DNA of 64,000 bases from NCBI RefSeq assembly GCF_016862775.1, contig NZ_BONP01000004.1:62001-126000 (forward strand), in the 5' to 3' direction. Positions 8,398 to 18,000 of this stretch are shown piece after piece. The notes under the pieces were generated by a model that saw only the letters and a program-made list of their open reading frames with translations, was not told where the DNA came from and did no database searches. The first letter of the stretch is position 1. Each line of letters begins with the position of its first letter. Source of the stretch: Cellulomonas phragmiteti (GTDB taxonomy: Bacteria; Actinomycetota; Actinomycetes; Actinomycetales; Cellulomonadaceae). Both the position numbers and the translations under genes were made by a program.

Positions 8398-8979
8398 GTG
8401 GACGACCTCGAACCGACCCTCGACGCCGTGGGGCTGCGCCTCAAGGACCTGCGACTGCGTCGCGACGTCACCCTGACCACGCTCGCCGCCGAGACGGGCA
8501 TCTCCGTGAGCACCCTCTCGCGCCTGGAGGCCGGGCTGCGTCGCCCGACGCTCGAGCAGCTCCTGCCGCTCGCCCGGTACCACGGCGTCACGCTCGACTC
8601 CCTCGTCGACGCACCGCGCACCGCGAACCCGCGGGTCGACCTGCGGCCGATGGCGTGCAGCGACGGGTCGGTGATCATCCCGCTCACCCGCCGCCCGGGC
8701 GGCATCCAGGCGTACAAGTTCGTGCTGCCCATCGGGAGTGACGCGGCGGTCCCGGAGCTGCGTTCCCACGAGGGGTACGACTGGGCCTACGTCCTCAACG
8801 GGACGCTGCGGCTCGTCCTCGGTGACCAGGACCTGCGGCTGCGGGCCGGTGAGGCGGCGGAGTTCGACACCCGGACGCCCCACTGGTTCGGTGCCACCGG
8901 TGCGGGGCCCGTCGAGTACCTGAGCCTGGTCGGTCGCCAGGGCGAGCGCGCCCACGTCCGGGTGACCGCCGGCGGGTAG
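8398..8979 (+). CDS. XRE-family regulator with C-terminal cupin domain
   Basis: 193 residues from GTG. Residues about 10-65 form an XRE helix-turn-helix (LRLKDLRLRRDVTLTTLAAETGISVSTLSRLEAG). Residues about 100-190 are a cupin: HEGYDWAYVLNGTLRLVLGDQ and GEAAEFDTRTPHWFGATG carry the two cupin motifs. This architecture is common among actinobacterial regulators that sense small molecules and control an adjacent transporter. The start follows a CAAAGT -10 by six bases, so it is probably leaderless. It is divergent from the MFS exporter and likely represses it through the TTGCCAATTGGCAA palindrome. Confidence 0.9.
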   Translation: MDDLEPTLDAVGLRLKDLRLRRDVTLTTLAAETGISVSTLSRLEAGLRRPTLEQLLPLARYHGVTLDSLVDAPRTANPRVDLRPMACSDGSVIIPLTRRPGGIQAYKFVLPIGSDAAVPELRSHEGYDWAYVLNGTLRLVLGDQDLRLRAGEAAEFDTRTPHWFGATGAGPVEYLSLVGRQGERAHVRVTAGG

Positions 8980-9023
8980 GGGCGGTCCGGGGCCGTGCTC
9001 CTGACGCGGCTAGGGTCCTGAGC

Positions 9024-9887
9024 GTGCCCGATGCCGTGCCGTACCGCCCGCTGCCGCTCGACCTCACGTCCGTCACGTACGCGCACGGCCCCGACTCCCA
9101 GCGCCGGGCCGACGTGCCGCAGGGCACGACCGTCGAGCTGACGGTGGACACGAGCGCGGTCTACCCCGGGACGTCGCGCAGGGTCTGGATCCACGTCCCC
9201 ACGCACGCGGCGGACGCCCCGCCTGCGGCCCTGATGGTGGTCAACGACGGCTGGTGGTACCTCGACCCCGACGGGCAGGTGCGCGGCGGGATCGTCCTGG
9301 ACAACCTCGTCCACGCCGGGGACATCCCGTTCACGATCGGGGTCTTCGTGGAACCGGGCCTGCTCGTCGGCGCCGACCAGCCGAAGCACCGCAACGTCGA
9401 GTACGACGCGTTCGACGACCGCTACGTCACCTTCCTGCTCGACGAGGTCATCCCGCTGGTCGCCGAGCGGTACCGGCTCACGGACGACCCGGAGCAGTGG
9501 GGGATCTGCGGCGGCAGCAGCGGCGGCAACGCCGCCTTCACCGCTGCGTGGCTGCGCCCCGACCGCTTCCGCCGCGTCGTGGCCTACCTGTCGAGCTTCG
9601 CCCAGATGCCCGGCGGCAACCCGTACCCGGAGCTGGTCGCGCGCACCGACCGCAAGCCGCTGCGCGTCTTCCTGCAGGCCGGGCACCGGGACCTCAACTG
9701 GGACGCACCGAGGAGGAACTGGCTGGCCGAGAACCTGCGGGTCGCTGCCGCACTGGCCGAGGCCGGCTACGACCTGCGTCTGGTGCTCGGGGACGGCGGG
9801 CACAGCCCCAACCACGGTGGCGTCCTGCTCCCCGACGCCCTGCGGTGGTCGCTGAACCCCGCCGTCCCGGGACGCGACGCCCGCTGA
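9024..9887 (+). CDS. Esterase of the enterochelin-esterase (Fes/YieL) type
   Basis: 287 residues of alpha/beta-hydrolase fold. WGICGGSSGGNAAFTAAWL is the nucleophile elbow (GGSSGG). LRVFLQAGHRDLNWD carries a likely acid residue, and GDGGHSPNHGGVLLPDALRW carries the likely catalytic histidine. The N-terminus (TVDTSAVYPGTSRRVWIHVP) resembles the strand that precedes the catalytic domain in enterochelin esterase-like enzymes. No signal peptide is visible. The GTG is seven bases after TAGGGT, so probably leaderless. The substrate is unknown and no siderophore genes are nearby. Confidence 0.82.
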   Translation: MPDAVPYRPLPLDLTSVTYAHGPDSQRRADVPQGTTVELTVDTSAVYPGTSRRVWIHVPTHAADAPPAALMVVNDGWWYLDPDGQVRGGIVLDNLVHAGDIPFTIGVFVEPGLLVGADQPKHRNVEYDAFDDRYVTFLLDEVIPLVAERYRLTDDPEQWGICGGSSGGNAAFTAAWLRPDRFRRVVAYLSSFAQMPGGNPYPELVARTDRKPLRVFLQAGHRDLNWDAPRRNWLAENLRVAAALAEAGYDLRLVLGDGGHSPNHGGVLLPDALRWSLNPAVPGRDAR

Positions 9888-9920
9888 CGCAGGCCGTCAC
9901 GCAGGCCGTACCGTCGCCGC

Positions 9921-10688
9921 ATGTCGTTCGACGCGTGGCTCACCTACTACCGGCGCAACCCCGCACGCCAGGCGCGCCTCGAGTCCGGGATCGACTGGTC
10001 CGAGCCCACCCCGCTGACCGGCGACGCCCGTGCGGCCATCGGGCGGTCGCTGCAGCGCTTCGAGCTCGGCGAGTCGGGGGACGGCGCCAGGCTCCTGGCC
10101 AAGGCCGAGAGCGCCGGCGACCCGACCTACGTCGCGGCGCTCCGGCTGTTCGTGGCCGAGGAGCAGCGGCACTCGGCGCTGTTCGGGCGTGCGCTCGACC
10201 ACCTCGCCTGGCCGCGGCTCACCTCGCACTGGTCCGACGCGGCCTTCACCGCGCTGCGCCGGGCGCTGGGACTGCGCACGGAGCTCGCGCTGTTCCTGGT
10301 CGCCGAGGCCGTGGCCCTGCACTACTTCGCCGCCCTGCGCGACGGCTGCCCCGACCCGCAGGTGGCCCGGATCGCGACGCGCATCCTGGCCGACGAGGAC
10401 GAGCACGTGCGCTTCCAGGTGCACCGGCTGCACGAGGGCTTCGCGGGCTCGACGTGGTGGACCCGCGCGGTCGCCCGGGTGCTCTGGTGGCCCGTCGCGG
10501 TCGGTGCCGCGACGGTGGTCGCCCTGGACCACCGGGCCGCGTTGCGTGTCTGCGGCGTCCGGCCCGCGACCTTCCTGTCGCGCGCGCTCCGGAGCTTCGC
10601 CGAGGCGTCGGCCCTGGCGCTGACGCCCGGGCCGATCGCCGTCGACGGCCCCGCGAGCACCGAGCACCTCGACCGGCCGCGGCCCTGA
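9921..10688 (+). CDS. Ferritin-like di-iron protein
   Basis: 255 residues, mostly helical. Two iron-ligand pairs are visible: AEEQRHSALFGRAL (ExxxH type) and ADEDEHVRFQVHRLHE (DExxH type), with ELALFLVAEAVALHYF between them. This is a ferritin-like four-helix-bundle layout. The C-terminal third includes a hydrophobic stretch (VLWWPVAVGAATVVAL), so the protein may touch the membrane. TACCGT lies six bases before the ATG. An 11-bp direct repeat (ACGCAGGCCGT) spans 9887-9909 in the promoter region. It could be an oxygenase or desaturase-like enzyme; the substrate is unknown. Confidence 0.72.
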   Translation: MSFDAWLTYYRRNPARQARLESGIDWSEPTPLTGDARAAIGRSLQRFELGESGDGARLLAKAESAGDPTYVAALRLFVAEEQRHSALFGRALDHLAWPRLTSHWSDAAFTALRRALGLRTELALFLVAEAVALHYFAALRDGCPDPQVARIATRILADEDEHVRFQVHRLHEGFAGSTWWTRAVARVLWWPVAVGAATVVALDHRAALRVCGVRPATFLSRALRSFAEASALALTPGPIAVDGPASTEHLDRPRP

Positions 10689-10799
10689 CGGACGCCGGTG
10701 GCCGGGCGGCACCGCGGAGGGCGGTCTGCGCCGTGGGATGAACGGGCGTCGGAGCGTCGTTGGCCCTGAGGTGAGCCGTTCCCGCACCGAGGAGACCTC

Positions 10800-11225
10800 A
10801 TGAGCGCCGACACGTCCCTGACCGCCGCCGACGTCGAGCTGCTGCGTCGTCCGCTGCACGGGTTCCTTACCGTCGCCGCCGGGCCCGTCCCGGCGCAGCC
10901 GCGACCCGTGTGGTTCGAGCTCGCGGACGACGGCACCGTCCAGCTCTTCACCGGCCCCGACACCCTCAAGGTGCGTCGCCTGCGCCGTGACCCCCGGGCC
11001 TCGCTCGTCGTCGCCGCACCCGTGGGCGAGCGGGAGCACTGGGTGTCCGTGGCCGGCCCGGTCACCGTGGAGCCCGACGGCGCGCACGACCTGGCGGCGC
11101 GGCTCGCCGCGCGCTACTGGGACCTCACCGACCCGGTCCGTCAGCAGGACCTCGCGGGCCTCCTGGCCGAGGACCAGGTGCGTCTGGTGCTGCACCCCGA
11201 GACGATCGGTCGCTTCGCGTACTGA
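10800..11225 (+). CDS. PPOX-class (pyridoxamine 5'-phosphate oxidase fold) F420-dependent-type oxidoreductase
   Basis: 141 residues of split-barrel fold. Landmarks: FLTVAAGPVPAQPRPVWFELADDGTVQLFT, TLKVRRLRRDPRASLVVAAPVGEREHWVSVAGPV, and the C-terminal DQVRLVLHPETIGRFAY, typical of actinobacterial PPOX proteins that use F420 or FMN. GAGGAG lies just before the ATG. It is probably a cytoplasmic reductase or cofactor-binding protein; the substrate cannot be deduced. Confidence 0.85.
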   Translation: MSADTSLTAADVELLRRPLHGFLTVAAGPVPAQPRPVWFELADDGTVQLFTGPDTLKVRRLRRDPRASLVVAAPVGEREHWVSVAGPVTVEPDGAHDLAARLAARYWDLTDPVRQQDLAGLLAEDQVRLVLHPETIGRFAY

Positions 11226-11451
11226 CGGGCGTCGGACCCCTCGCCGTGGACCGCCGCCGTGTCCGAGGCGGCGGGGCGGTGGGTGTCGGCGGGGTCGACC
11301 TGTTCGAGGCCGGCGGCTTCGAGGTCGCCGCGCCGACGACGGGTCGCAGCGGCCACCGTCCACGCGTCGTGGTGCGCCGCGAGCTGGAGGGGTCGGACGC
11401 ACGCGACCTGTCGTGGCGGACGGCGGAGGGGCGTGCCCCTACCCTCGTCGC
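11226..11451. other. Non-coding gap
   Basis: Between the PPOX gene and the small membrane protein I see no ORF with convincing composition on either strand. The only signal is TACCCT at 11440-11445, the likely -10 of the next gene. Confidence 0.4.
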
Positions 11452-11718
11452 GTGTCCTCTCGTCGTCGCGCCTCGGTCGTCCTGGTCGTGGGACTGGTCC
11501 TGGTGGTGGTCGGGGTCACCGTCCTGCTGACGAACCGAGGTGACGAGAGTCTCGGCTGGTTCGCCTACGCACCGCTGGCCGAGGCGACCTACTCGCCCGG
11601 GCTGGTCGTCACCTCGACGCACCTGTGGGCGGCTGGAGCGGCAGTCGTCGGCCTGGTCGCCACGAGCGGTGCGGTGGGGTTCATCGTCGGTCGACGGGAC
11701 CGGGGGCGCGGGGCCTAG
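11452..11718 (+). CDS. Small two-helix membrane protein
   Basis: 88 residues from the GTG at 11452, which follows TACCCT by six bases (leaderless pattern). Helix 1 is about residues 8-28 (VVLVVGLVLVVVGVTVLL) and helix 2 about 60-81 (AAGAAVVGLVATSGAVGFIV). The loop between them (about 30 residues) contains GWFAYAPLAEATYSPG. The C-terminus is basic (GRRDRGRG). I recognise no family. It lies alone upstream of the gentisate operon. Confidence 0.65.
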   Translation: MSSRRRASVVLVVGLVLVVVGVTVLLTNRGDESLGWFAYAPLAEATYSPGLVVTSTHLWAAGAAVVGLVATSGAVGFIVGRRDRGRGA

Positions 11719-11776
11719 GGGGCATCTCCGGGCAGAGTCGGCCCCGGCACTTCCTCCGGGTGTCGCGGCGCACTAT

Positions 11777-11792
11777 CGTTGGTAGACCAACG
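11777..11792. promoter_or_regulatory. Palindromic operator upstream of the gentisate operon
   Basis: CGTTGGT-AG-ACCAACG is a perfect 7-bp inverted repeat with a 2-bp centre, 32 bases before the chosen GTG. It contains the TGGTNNACCA core seen in GntR/FadR-type operators, although a MarR-type factor could also read it. It lies where a repressor of gentisate catabolism would be expected. Confidence 0.5.
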
Positions 11793-11823
11793 AATGGCGA
11801 CGACGCCACCGAAGGAGCGCACC

Positions 11824-12915
11824 GTGGACCAGATGGACGGCACCGCCGACACCCCGGAGCTCCAGCAGCTCTACGCCGACTTCGAGGCCGAGAGCCTCGC
11901 CCCGCTGTGGACCCAGCGCGACGACCTCATGCCCATGGCGCCGTCCCCGAAGGCCGTCCCGCACGTCTGGCGGTGGAAGGCCCTGTACGACATCGCCGAG
12001 CGCTCCGGTGAGTTCGTCCCGGTCGGTCGCGGTGGGGAACGCCGCGCCATGGGCCTGGCCAATCCCGGCCTCCCCGGGACGGCGTACGCGACCCCGACCC
12101 TGTGGTGCGCCATCCAGTACCTCGGCGGGCACGAGACCGCCCCGGAGCACCGGCACAGCCAGAACGCGTTCCGGTTCGTCGTCGAGGGGGAGGGGGTGTG
12201 GACGGTCGTCAACGGCGACCCCGTCGCCATGCGCCGCGGTGACCTGCTGCTGACGCCGGGCTGGAACTTCCACGGGCACCACAACGACACCGACCAGCCG
12301 ATGGCCTGGATCGACGGCCTCGACGTCCCCTTCTCCCACTACGCCGACGTCGGGTTCTTCGAGTTCGGCTCCGAGCGGGTCACCGACGAGGCGTCGCCGG
12401 ACGTCTCGCGCTCGGAGCGGCTGTGGGCGCACCCGGGTCTGCGGCCCCTGTCCGGGCTGCAGGACCAGACGAGCTCGCCGCTGTCCGCCTACCGGTGGGA
12501 GCACACCGACCGCGCGCTCACCGAGCAGCTGCGCCTCGAGGACGAGGGGTACCCGGCAACCGTCGAGCAGGGTCACGCCGCGATCCGGTACACCAACCCC
12601 ACGACCGGCGGCGACGTCATGCCGACCATCCGCTGCGAGTTCCACCGGCTGCGTGCCGGTGCCGAGACGCCCGCACGCCACGAGGTCGGCTCCGCGGTGT
12701 GGCAGGTGTTCGAGGGCGAGGGCACGGTCGTGCTGGGCGGCACCGAGCACCGCGTCGAGACCGGTGACCTGTTCGTCGTCCCGAGCTGGGTGCCGTGGTC
12801 GCTGCACGCCGACACGCAGTTCGACCTGTTCCGGTTCACCGACGGGCCGATCGTCGACCGGCTGCACTTCACGCGCACCTACGTGCCCGGGCAGCGCAAC
12901 GAGGACCTGGCATGA
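11824..12915 (+). CDS. Gentisate 1,2-dioxygenase
   Basis: About 363 residues with two cupin domains, the normal bicupin layout. The N-terminal cupin carries the iron site in PEHRHSQNAFRFVVEGEG with the third histidine in GWNFHGHHN. The C-terminal cupin is WQVFEGEGTVVLGG followed by GDLFVVPSWVPWSLHA. It opens the ring of gentisate to maleylpyruvate using Fe(II) and O2. The GTG at 11824 was chosen because AAGGAG lies six bases upstream; an in-frame ATG at 11794 is the alternative. Its stop overlaps the next start (ATGA). No 3-hydroxybenzoate 6-hydroxylase adjoins the operon. Confidence 0.92.
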   Translation: MDQMDGTADTPELQQLYADFEAESLAPLWTQRDDLMPMAPSPKAVPHVWRWKALYDIAERSGEFVPVGRGGERRAMGLANPGLPGTAYATPTLWCAIQYLGGHETAPEHRHSQNAFRFVVEGEGVWTVVNGDPVAMRRGDLLLTPGWNFHGHHNDTDQPMAWIDGLDVPFSHYADVGFFEFGSERVTDEASPDVSRSERLWAHPGLRPLSGLQDQTSSPLSAYRWEHTDRALTEQLRLEDEGYPATVEQGHAAIRYTNPTTGGDVMPTIRCEFHRLRAGAETPARHEVGSAVWQVFEGEGTVVLGGTEHRVETGDLFVVPSWVPWSLHADTQFDLFRFTDGPIVDRLHFTRTYVPGQRNEDLA

Positions 12916-13763
12916 GGCTCGGGACGCTGCGCCTCTCCGCACCCGGTGAGGCGCCGATGACCACCGTCGTCGTCCGGGTCGACGACGACGCGGCCGTCGA
13001 GCTGCCCGGCGTGGCCGACGTCGGTGCGCTGCTGGCGGCTGCCGACTGGCGGGAGCGTGCCGCGGCCGCCGGCGGACGCCGTCACGCGCTCGCGGACGTC
13101 GAGCCCCGTGCCTGGGCGCCGCCCGTGCTGCGGCCCTCGAAGATCGTGTGCGTGGGGCTCAACTACCGCCACCACATCCTCGAGATGGGCCGCGAGCTGC
13201 CCGCGTTCCCGACGCTGTTCGCCAAGTACCCCGAGGCGCTCATCGGCCCGTTCGACCCGATCGTCCTGCCCGCGCATGCGGCCGACGCCGTCGACTGGGA
13301 GGGCGAGGTCGCGGTCGTGCTCGGCGCCCCGGCCCGCCGGCTCGACGAGGCCGCCGCTGCCGCTGCGATCGCCGGCTACGCGGTGCTCAACGACGTGACC
13401 ATGCGCGACTACCAGTACCGCTCGGCGCAGTGGCTGCAGGGCAAGACCTTCGAGGCGACGACGCCGTTCGGGCCGTGGCTGACGGTGGCGGACGGACCGC
13501 CGACGGGCGAGCTGCGCACCCTCGTCGACGGCGAGCAGGTGCAGCACACCGCGGTCGACGACATGGTCTTCGGCCCGGCCGCCCTGGTCGCCTACGTCTC
13601 GCAGATCCTCACGCTGCAGCCCGGTGACGTCATCGCCACGGGGACGCCCGGAGGCGTGGGGCACGCACGCAAGCCCCCGCGCTACCTGCACCCGGGGCAC
13701 ACCCTCACGACGACGGTCAGCGGGCTCGGCGAGCTGCGCAACGACGTCGTGGCGGAGGTCTGA
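12912..13763 (+). CDS. Fumarylacetoacetate hydrolase-family protein, probable fumarylpyruvate hydrolase
   Basis: 283 residues. The FAA hydrolase core is visible: SKIVCVGLNYRHHILEMG, metal-ligand acidic cluster VDWEGEVAVVLG, DVTMRDYQYRSAQWLQGKTF, and LQPGDVIATGTPGGVG near the end. The family hydrolyses C-C bonds with a divalent metal. Coupled by an ATGA overlap to gentisate dioxygenase and followed by a maleylpyruvate isomerase, it most likely cleaves fumarylpyruvate to fumarate and pyruvate. Direct hydrolysis of maleylpyruvate would be the alternative. Confidence 0.9.
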   Translation: MRLGTLRLSAPGEAPMTTVVVRVDDDAAVELPGVADVGALLAAADWRERAAAAGGRRHALADVEPRAWAPPVLRPSKIVCVGLNYRHHILEMGRELPAFPTLFAKYPEALIGPFDPIVLPAHAADAVDWEGEVAVVLGAPARRLDEAAAAAAIAGYAVLNDVTMRDYQYRSAQWLQGKTFEATTPFGPWLTVADGPPTGELRTLVDGEQVQHTAVDDMVFGPAALVAYVSQILTLQPGDVIATGTPGGVGHARKPPRYLHPGHTLTTTVSGLGELRNDVVAEV

Positions 13764-13764
13764 C

Positions 13765-14520
13765 GTGCCGGCACGCACCGACCGGACCGCCGACCCGGAC
13801 CTGCGCGCGGCCCTGCTGCTGGCCCGGCGCGGTCAGGCGTACTTCTCGCGCAAGCTCAACGAGCTGGCCAACGACGAGCTCGACGCGCCCTCGCTCGTGC
13901 CCGGGTGGACGCGCCGGCACGTCGTCGCGCACGTCGGGCTCAACGCCCGGGCCCTGACCCGCCTGACCGAGTGGGCCGCCACGGGCGTCGAGACCCCGAT
14001 GTACGCGTCGCGCGAGGAGCGGGACGCGGAGATCGCGTACGGCGCGACGCTGCCGGCGCGGGCGCTGCGGAGCCTGTCGGCGCACGCGGCGGTGCACCTC
14101 GACGTCGAGTGGCGCGACCTGCCGCCCGACGCGTGGCAGGCGCCGGTCCGCACGGCGCTGGGGCGCACCGTGCCGGCGAGCGAGACCGTGTGGATGCGCA
14201 CGCGCGAGGTGTGGGTGCACGCGGTCGACCTCGCCAACGGGGCGTCGTACCGGCAGTTCCCGCCCGAGCTCGTCGACGCGCTGCTGGCCGACGTCGCACG
14301 GATGTGGCGTGCCCGGCCCGGACCCGCGCCGGTGCTCGAGCCGACGGACCGGGACGGGGCGGCTGCGGGTGCCGGTGCGGACGGTGGTGCGGCCGCCGGC
14401 GCCGTGCACGTGCGCGGACGTGCCGCCGACCTCGCACGGTGGGCGACCGGCCGCGGCGGCGCCCACCTCCTGACGACCCCCGACGGCACGCCCGTCCCCG
14501 ACCCACCCCGCTGGCTCTGA
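13765..14520 (+). CDS. Mycothiol-dependent maleylpyruvate isomerase
   Basis: 251 residues of the DinB/MDMPI fold. SLVPGWTRRHVVAHVGLNARAL contains the characteristic GWxxxxVxxHxxxNA helix with a metal-binding histidine. WRDLPPDAW and the later MRTREVWVHAVDL supply the second conserved histidine. A short C-terminal domain follows after an Ala/Gly-rich linker. The enzyme isomerises maleylpyruvate to fumarylpyruvate with mycothiol, an actinobacterial thiol. It starts one base after the upstream stop, in one operon with the dioxygenase and hydrolase. Confidence 0.9.
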   Translation: MPARTDRTADPDLRAALLLARRGQAYFSRKLNELANDELDAPSLVPGWTRRHVVAHVGLNARALTRLTEWAATGVETPMYASREERDAEIAYGATLPARALRSLSAHAAVHLDVEWRDLPPDAWQAPVRTALGRTVPASETVWMRTREVWVHAVDLANGASYRQFPPELVDALLADVARMWRARPGPAPVLEPTDRDGAAAGAGADGGAAAGAVHVRGRAADLARWATGRGGAHLLTTPDGTPVPDPPRWL

Positions 14521-14563
14521 GCCCTGCCGGCCCGGAAGTGGTCAGTTCTCTGCTCCGCGGTCA

Positions 14564-14590
14564 CCACAAGTGGGCAGATATGTGGCCACA
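14564..14590. promoter_or_regulatory. Inverted repeats upstream of the MarR gene
   Basis: CCACAAGTGG (14564-14573) and the perfect palindrome TGTGGCCACA (14581-14590) lie 17 bp apart centre to centre, 50-76 bases before the MarR start. Upstream, GTGGTCA and TCACCAC form a looser pair. They are candidate autoregulatory MarR sites. A CAGCAT -10 lies six bases before the GTG. Confidence 0.4.
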
Positions 14591-14639
14591 CGGCTCCGAG
14601 GGCGGGACGGAGGGCCGGGTGGGCTGACAGCATGGCCGC

Positions 14640-15089
14640 GTGACCGAGCCCATCGACCTCGCCCACCACACCGGGTTCCTCGTGCGCCGGACGCAGCAGG
14701 TGCACCTCGCGGCGTGGGCGCAGGAGGTGGGGACCCGGCTGACGAACGTGCAGTTCGGCGTCCTCAACGTCCTGCACATCCGCGGCGAGGCCAGTCAGCG
14801 TGAGCTGTGCGACGACCTCGACCTTGACCGGTCGACGGTCGCCGGGCTCGTCGCGCGGCTCGAGGCGCGGGGGCTGGTCGCGCGCGTGCGGGCGGACGTC
14901 GACCGGCGCCGCAACGTGGTGCGCCTCACCGACGAGGGCGTCGAGGTGCTCGCCGACCTCGTCCCGGCGGCCGCGCGCGTGGACGACGTCCTGACTCTGG
15001 GCTTGACCACGCATGAGCGTCAGGAGCTACAGCGTCTGCTGACCAAGGTCCTGGTGCTTGCTCGCGGGCAAACGCCCGCGGATCCCTAG
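14640..15089 (+). CDS. MarR-family regulator of the gentisate operon (probable)
   Basis: 149 residues. The winged helix reads TNVQFGVLNVLHIRGEASQRELCDDLDLDRSTVAGLVARLEARGLVARVRADVDRRRNVVRLT, with helix packing segments on both sides. It is the normal MarR length. The gene directly follows the gentisate operon on the same strand but has its own promoter region with inverted repeats. MarR proteins commonly repress aromatic degradation and respond to the substrate. The last eight or so codons (after LTKVL) differ from the related remnant at 18310-18607 and abut the low-GC insertion, so the C-terminus may have been replaced at the junction. Confidence 0.85.
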   Translation: MTEPIDLAHHTGFLVRRTQQVHLAAWAQEVGTRLTNVQFGVLNVLHIRGEASQRELCDDLDLDRSTVAGLVARLEARGLVARVRADVDRRRNVVRLTDEGVEVLADLVPAAARVDDVLTLGLTTHERQELQRLLTKVLVLARGQTPADP

Positions 15090-18000
15090 AGGATCGACGG
15101 TCGGCGGGAGCCGCGCCGGCGATGATGCGCGTCGGGCCGTACGGCACTCGGGGGCGAGCGCGACGGCCAGCGCCCCGCCTTGCCTGCTTCAAGACGTTGC
15201 TCCTGCTCCAGCTCCTGGCGTAGAGCGCCCACCGTCATCAACCGGCGCGGCTCGAACAGGTGAGGGTGTTGCAGTCCCAGAGGCCTGGCGTGTCAAGTTC
15301 GAGACCGAGACCCAACGCCAAGGACAAGCACCCAGTCGTGCGTCGATGGCATCGGACCGCGTGGCATCTTCCGTGGCCGGTCGCTGACATCTACGCTCCG
15401 ACCAGGAGCGAGAGGAAGCATCATGTTGAGCCAGGTTGTCGTTCAAGACCCCGTCATCATTCTACTAGCCGAAGGCGACGACGCCGGATCTCAGGCCAAT
15501 GCTCGAGGTCATCTGTTCGAGTCGTTTATGGCTCGGGTGATGCATCAACTTGGATACAAGGAGCCGACACAGTCGAAACTGAACGTTCGAGCCGACGGAT
15601 TCGAAGTCGACATCTCCGCACAGCATGATCTGAACGACGCACACGCGGTAGCAGAGTGCAAGGCTCTCGCGACCAATATCAACGTTAATCAAGCAACGGC
15701 GTTCTACGGCCGTTTGACGGCACTCCGGTTCAAGCAGACGAATCTGGACGGCTTTCTATTCGCTATCCCTCGACTCACAGCCGATGCGGCTCAATTTGTT
15801 GAGAGCGTGAGGAAGAATGACCCAAGGTTCTTCGCCTATACAGCAGGCGACATTTGGGATCTCCTGCAGCGTCGCGGCCTTACAGATCCGATCTCGGGCG
15901 AGAATGTAAGCGACCAAGCCTTGGTGGTACATAGTTCAGGCATATACTGCGCGGCGATTGAACTCGACCCTGAGACCCGAACTGGCAGACGAATAGTCGT
16001 GAATGCAAAAAATCGGGGGGGCGTGCCTGATTCCGTCTTGCGGCAATTGGATGAGTCTGATTATGCCCGTGGGCTCCCTGTAGTCGCTTACGGCGCCTCA
16101 ACCAGCGCCCCAGTGTCAGGGTATACGGCGCCGGTGATAGTGGAGGTTCACGGCTCCGGGTCAGACTTCGAGTACCAACTCCCGGCATCGCCAAAGTACT
16201 TCGTCGGAAGACGTGATGCCGTCAACCGGATTGAGGACAAGGTGGCCCACGCTGGGGGGCCGTTCGTCCTCAACGCGCAGTCCGGCTGGGGCAAGAGTTC
16301 GCTCGCTCTCAAGGTCGCATCGACCGTTGAAGGCGTGGGCCTCGTTTTCGATACGCGGACCGCAGGAGCCCCTACTTACGTGGCGGGGGCTTTGCGCCAT
16401 GCTGCGCTCACTGCGCAAGTCCGGGGACTTGTGAAACTACCTGCGGACGCAACCTGGGCAACAACCGAGGGTGCTCTCGCAACCATCGATCGGGCTGAGT
16501 GGTCGCCCGATAAGCGAATCCTCGTCATTTTTGATCAGTTCGAGAACGTATTCACGGATACCGCTCTGACAGCGGAGTTCCGCGACGTAGCGCTCTGGAC
16601 TTCCGAGAATCGTTCGCACATCACAGTCGGATTCGCGTGGAAGACCGATTATGTCGACTGGATCGAGACGCACCCGTTCCGGCTGCGCGACCAGATTCGA
16701 GAGGTGGCGACCGTAGTCACGCTCCAGCCGTTCGGTTCAGCTGAGGTAGACACAATTCTGCGGAGGCTCGAGCAGGCGGGAGGAGTCGCGCTTTCCCGTG
16801 AACTGCGTCAACGATTGCGAGAGTACAGTCAAGGACTCCCTTGGCTGCTTAAGAAACTCACAGGGCACCTCCTCGGCGAGTTTAAGCGTGGCAAGACCCA
16901 GGAGCAATTGATTAGTGAAGCCCTCAACGTCCAGGACCTCTTTGTTTCGGACCTCGCCGGGCTGAGTCCTGGCGAGCGTGAGTGCCTGAACTTTGTCGCG
17001 CGCTTTGCACCGGCACAGGCGAGTGAAGTCACGGAGCGTTTTCAGGCATCCTTGGTCCAATCTCTGCTGAATCAGCGGCTCGTAGTCCAGGTCGGTGAGA
17101 AACTCGATACGTACTGGGATATATTCCGAGATTACCTGAACACAGGAAGAGTGCCAATCGAGGATTCGTACATTCTTCGACAGAGTCCTAACTCTGTTGC
17201 CCGTCTGGTCTCGGAACTCCTAGCGCAGGGTGGCGGAGCAGCGACGTCGGCTATAGCTGAATCGTGGGACACGACTGAGAATGTCGTATGGAACACTGCG
17301 CGGGAGCTTCGGCAGCTTGGCCTCGCGCGCTCAGAATCGGGGCGCGTGGACCTGATTGCCGAGATCGCCGAGGCTGTGGATTCTGAACGCGAAATTCGTA
17401 CCCGTGTTGCACGTGCTCTACGCAGGCATAAGGCCTGGACAATATTCATTGAATTGGCCGAGCGCGGGCAGGGGCGCGTGGCGGCATCTCTATTTGCTCG
17501 CCGCCTTCAGGAAGCATTTCCCGCCGTGTCGGGAACTACTAACACCTGGGTCACGTACGCTAGAACGTTCTTGGCTTGGTGCGCTTATGCCGGTCTCGCA
17601 TTGCCAGACGCCAACGCCTTTATTCTTGCGCCCGACGGTTCTTCGGGGGTGGGGAGCCTGACGACGAAGACGCCTGCCACTATCAAGCGCGGTGTCTTTC
17701 CGACGCTAGCTCCAGGGCCTGCTATCGACATACTATCGAAACTGCAGGAGGACCCCTCTTATCAGGTGCCTCGCGAGAAGCGAAAGTATCTTACCCAACT
17801 CGTGACTCTTGGTGCGCTCGTTGCCTCGGGTGTAAGTCCAGGCGAGTATCGCGTCGCGCCTGGCCTATTTGATGCCGGAGTGCTGTCTACACAGGCGTTG
17901 CGTCAGATGCTCGAAGGAGTCCCGGGTGGGCGCGACGCGATCGCCGCTTTGACAAACGATAGCGGGCTTCGCGCCGTTGCGGCCGGGGCTGTCTTCGAAG

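Noticed and set aside
11226..11451. Overlapping ORFs in the gap before the small membrane protein
   Set aside because: Composition is arginine-rich in every frame and no motif is visible.
15058..15422. Short ORFs on both strands between the MarR gene and the nuclease-STAND gene
   Set aside because: Low-complexity translations with no start signal or recognisable motif; they look like chance frames at the insertion junction.
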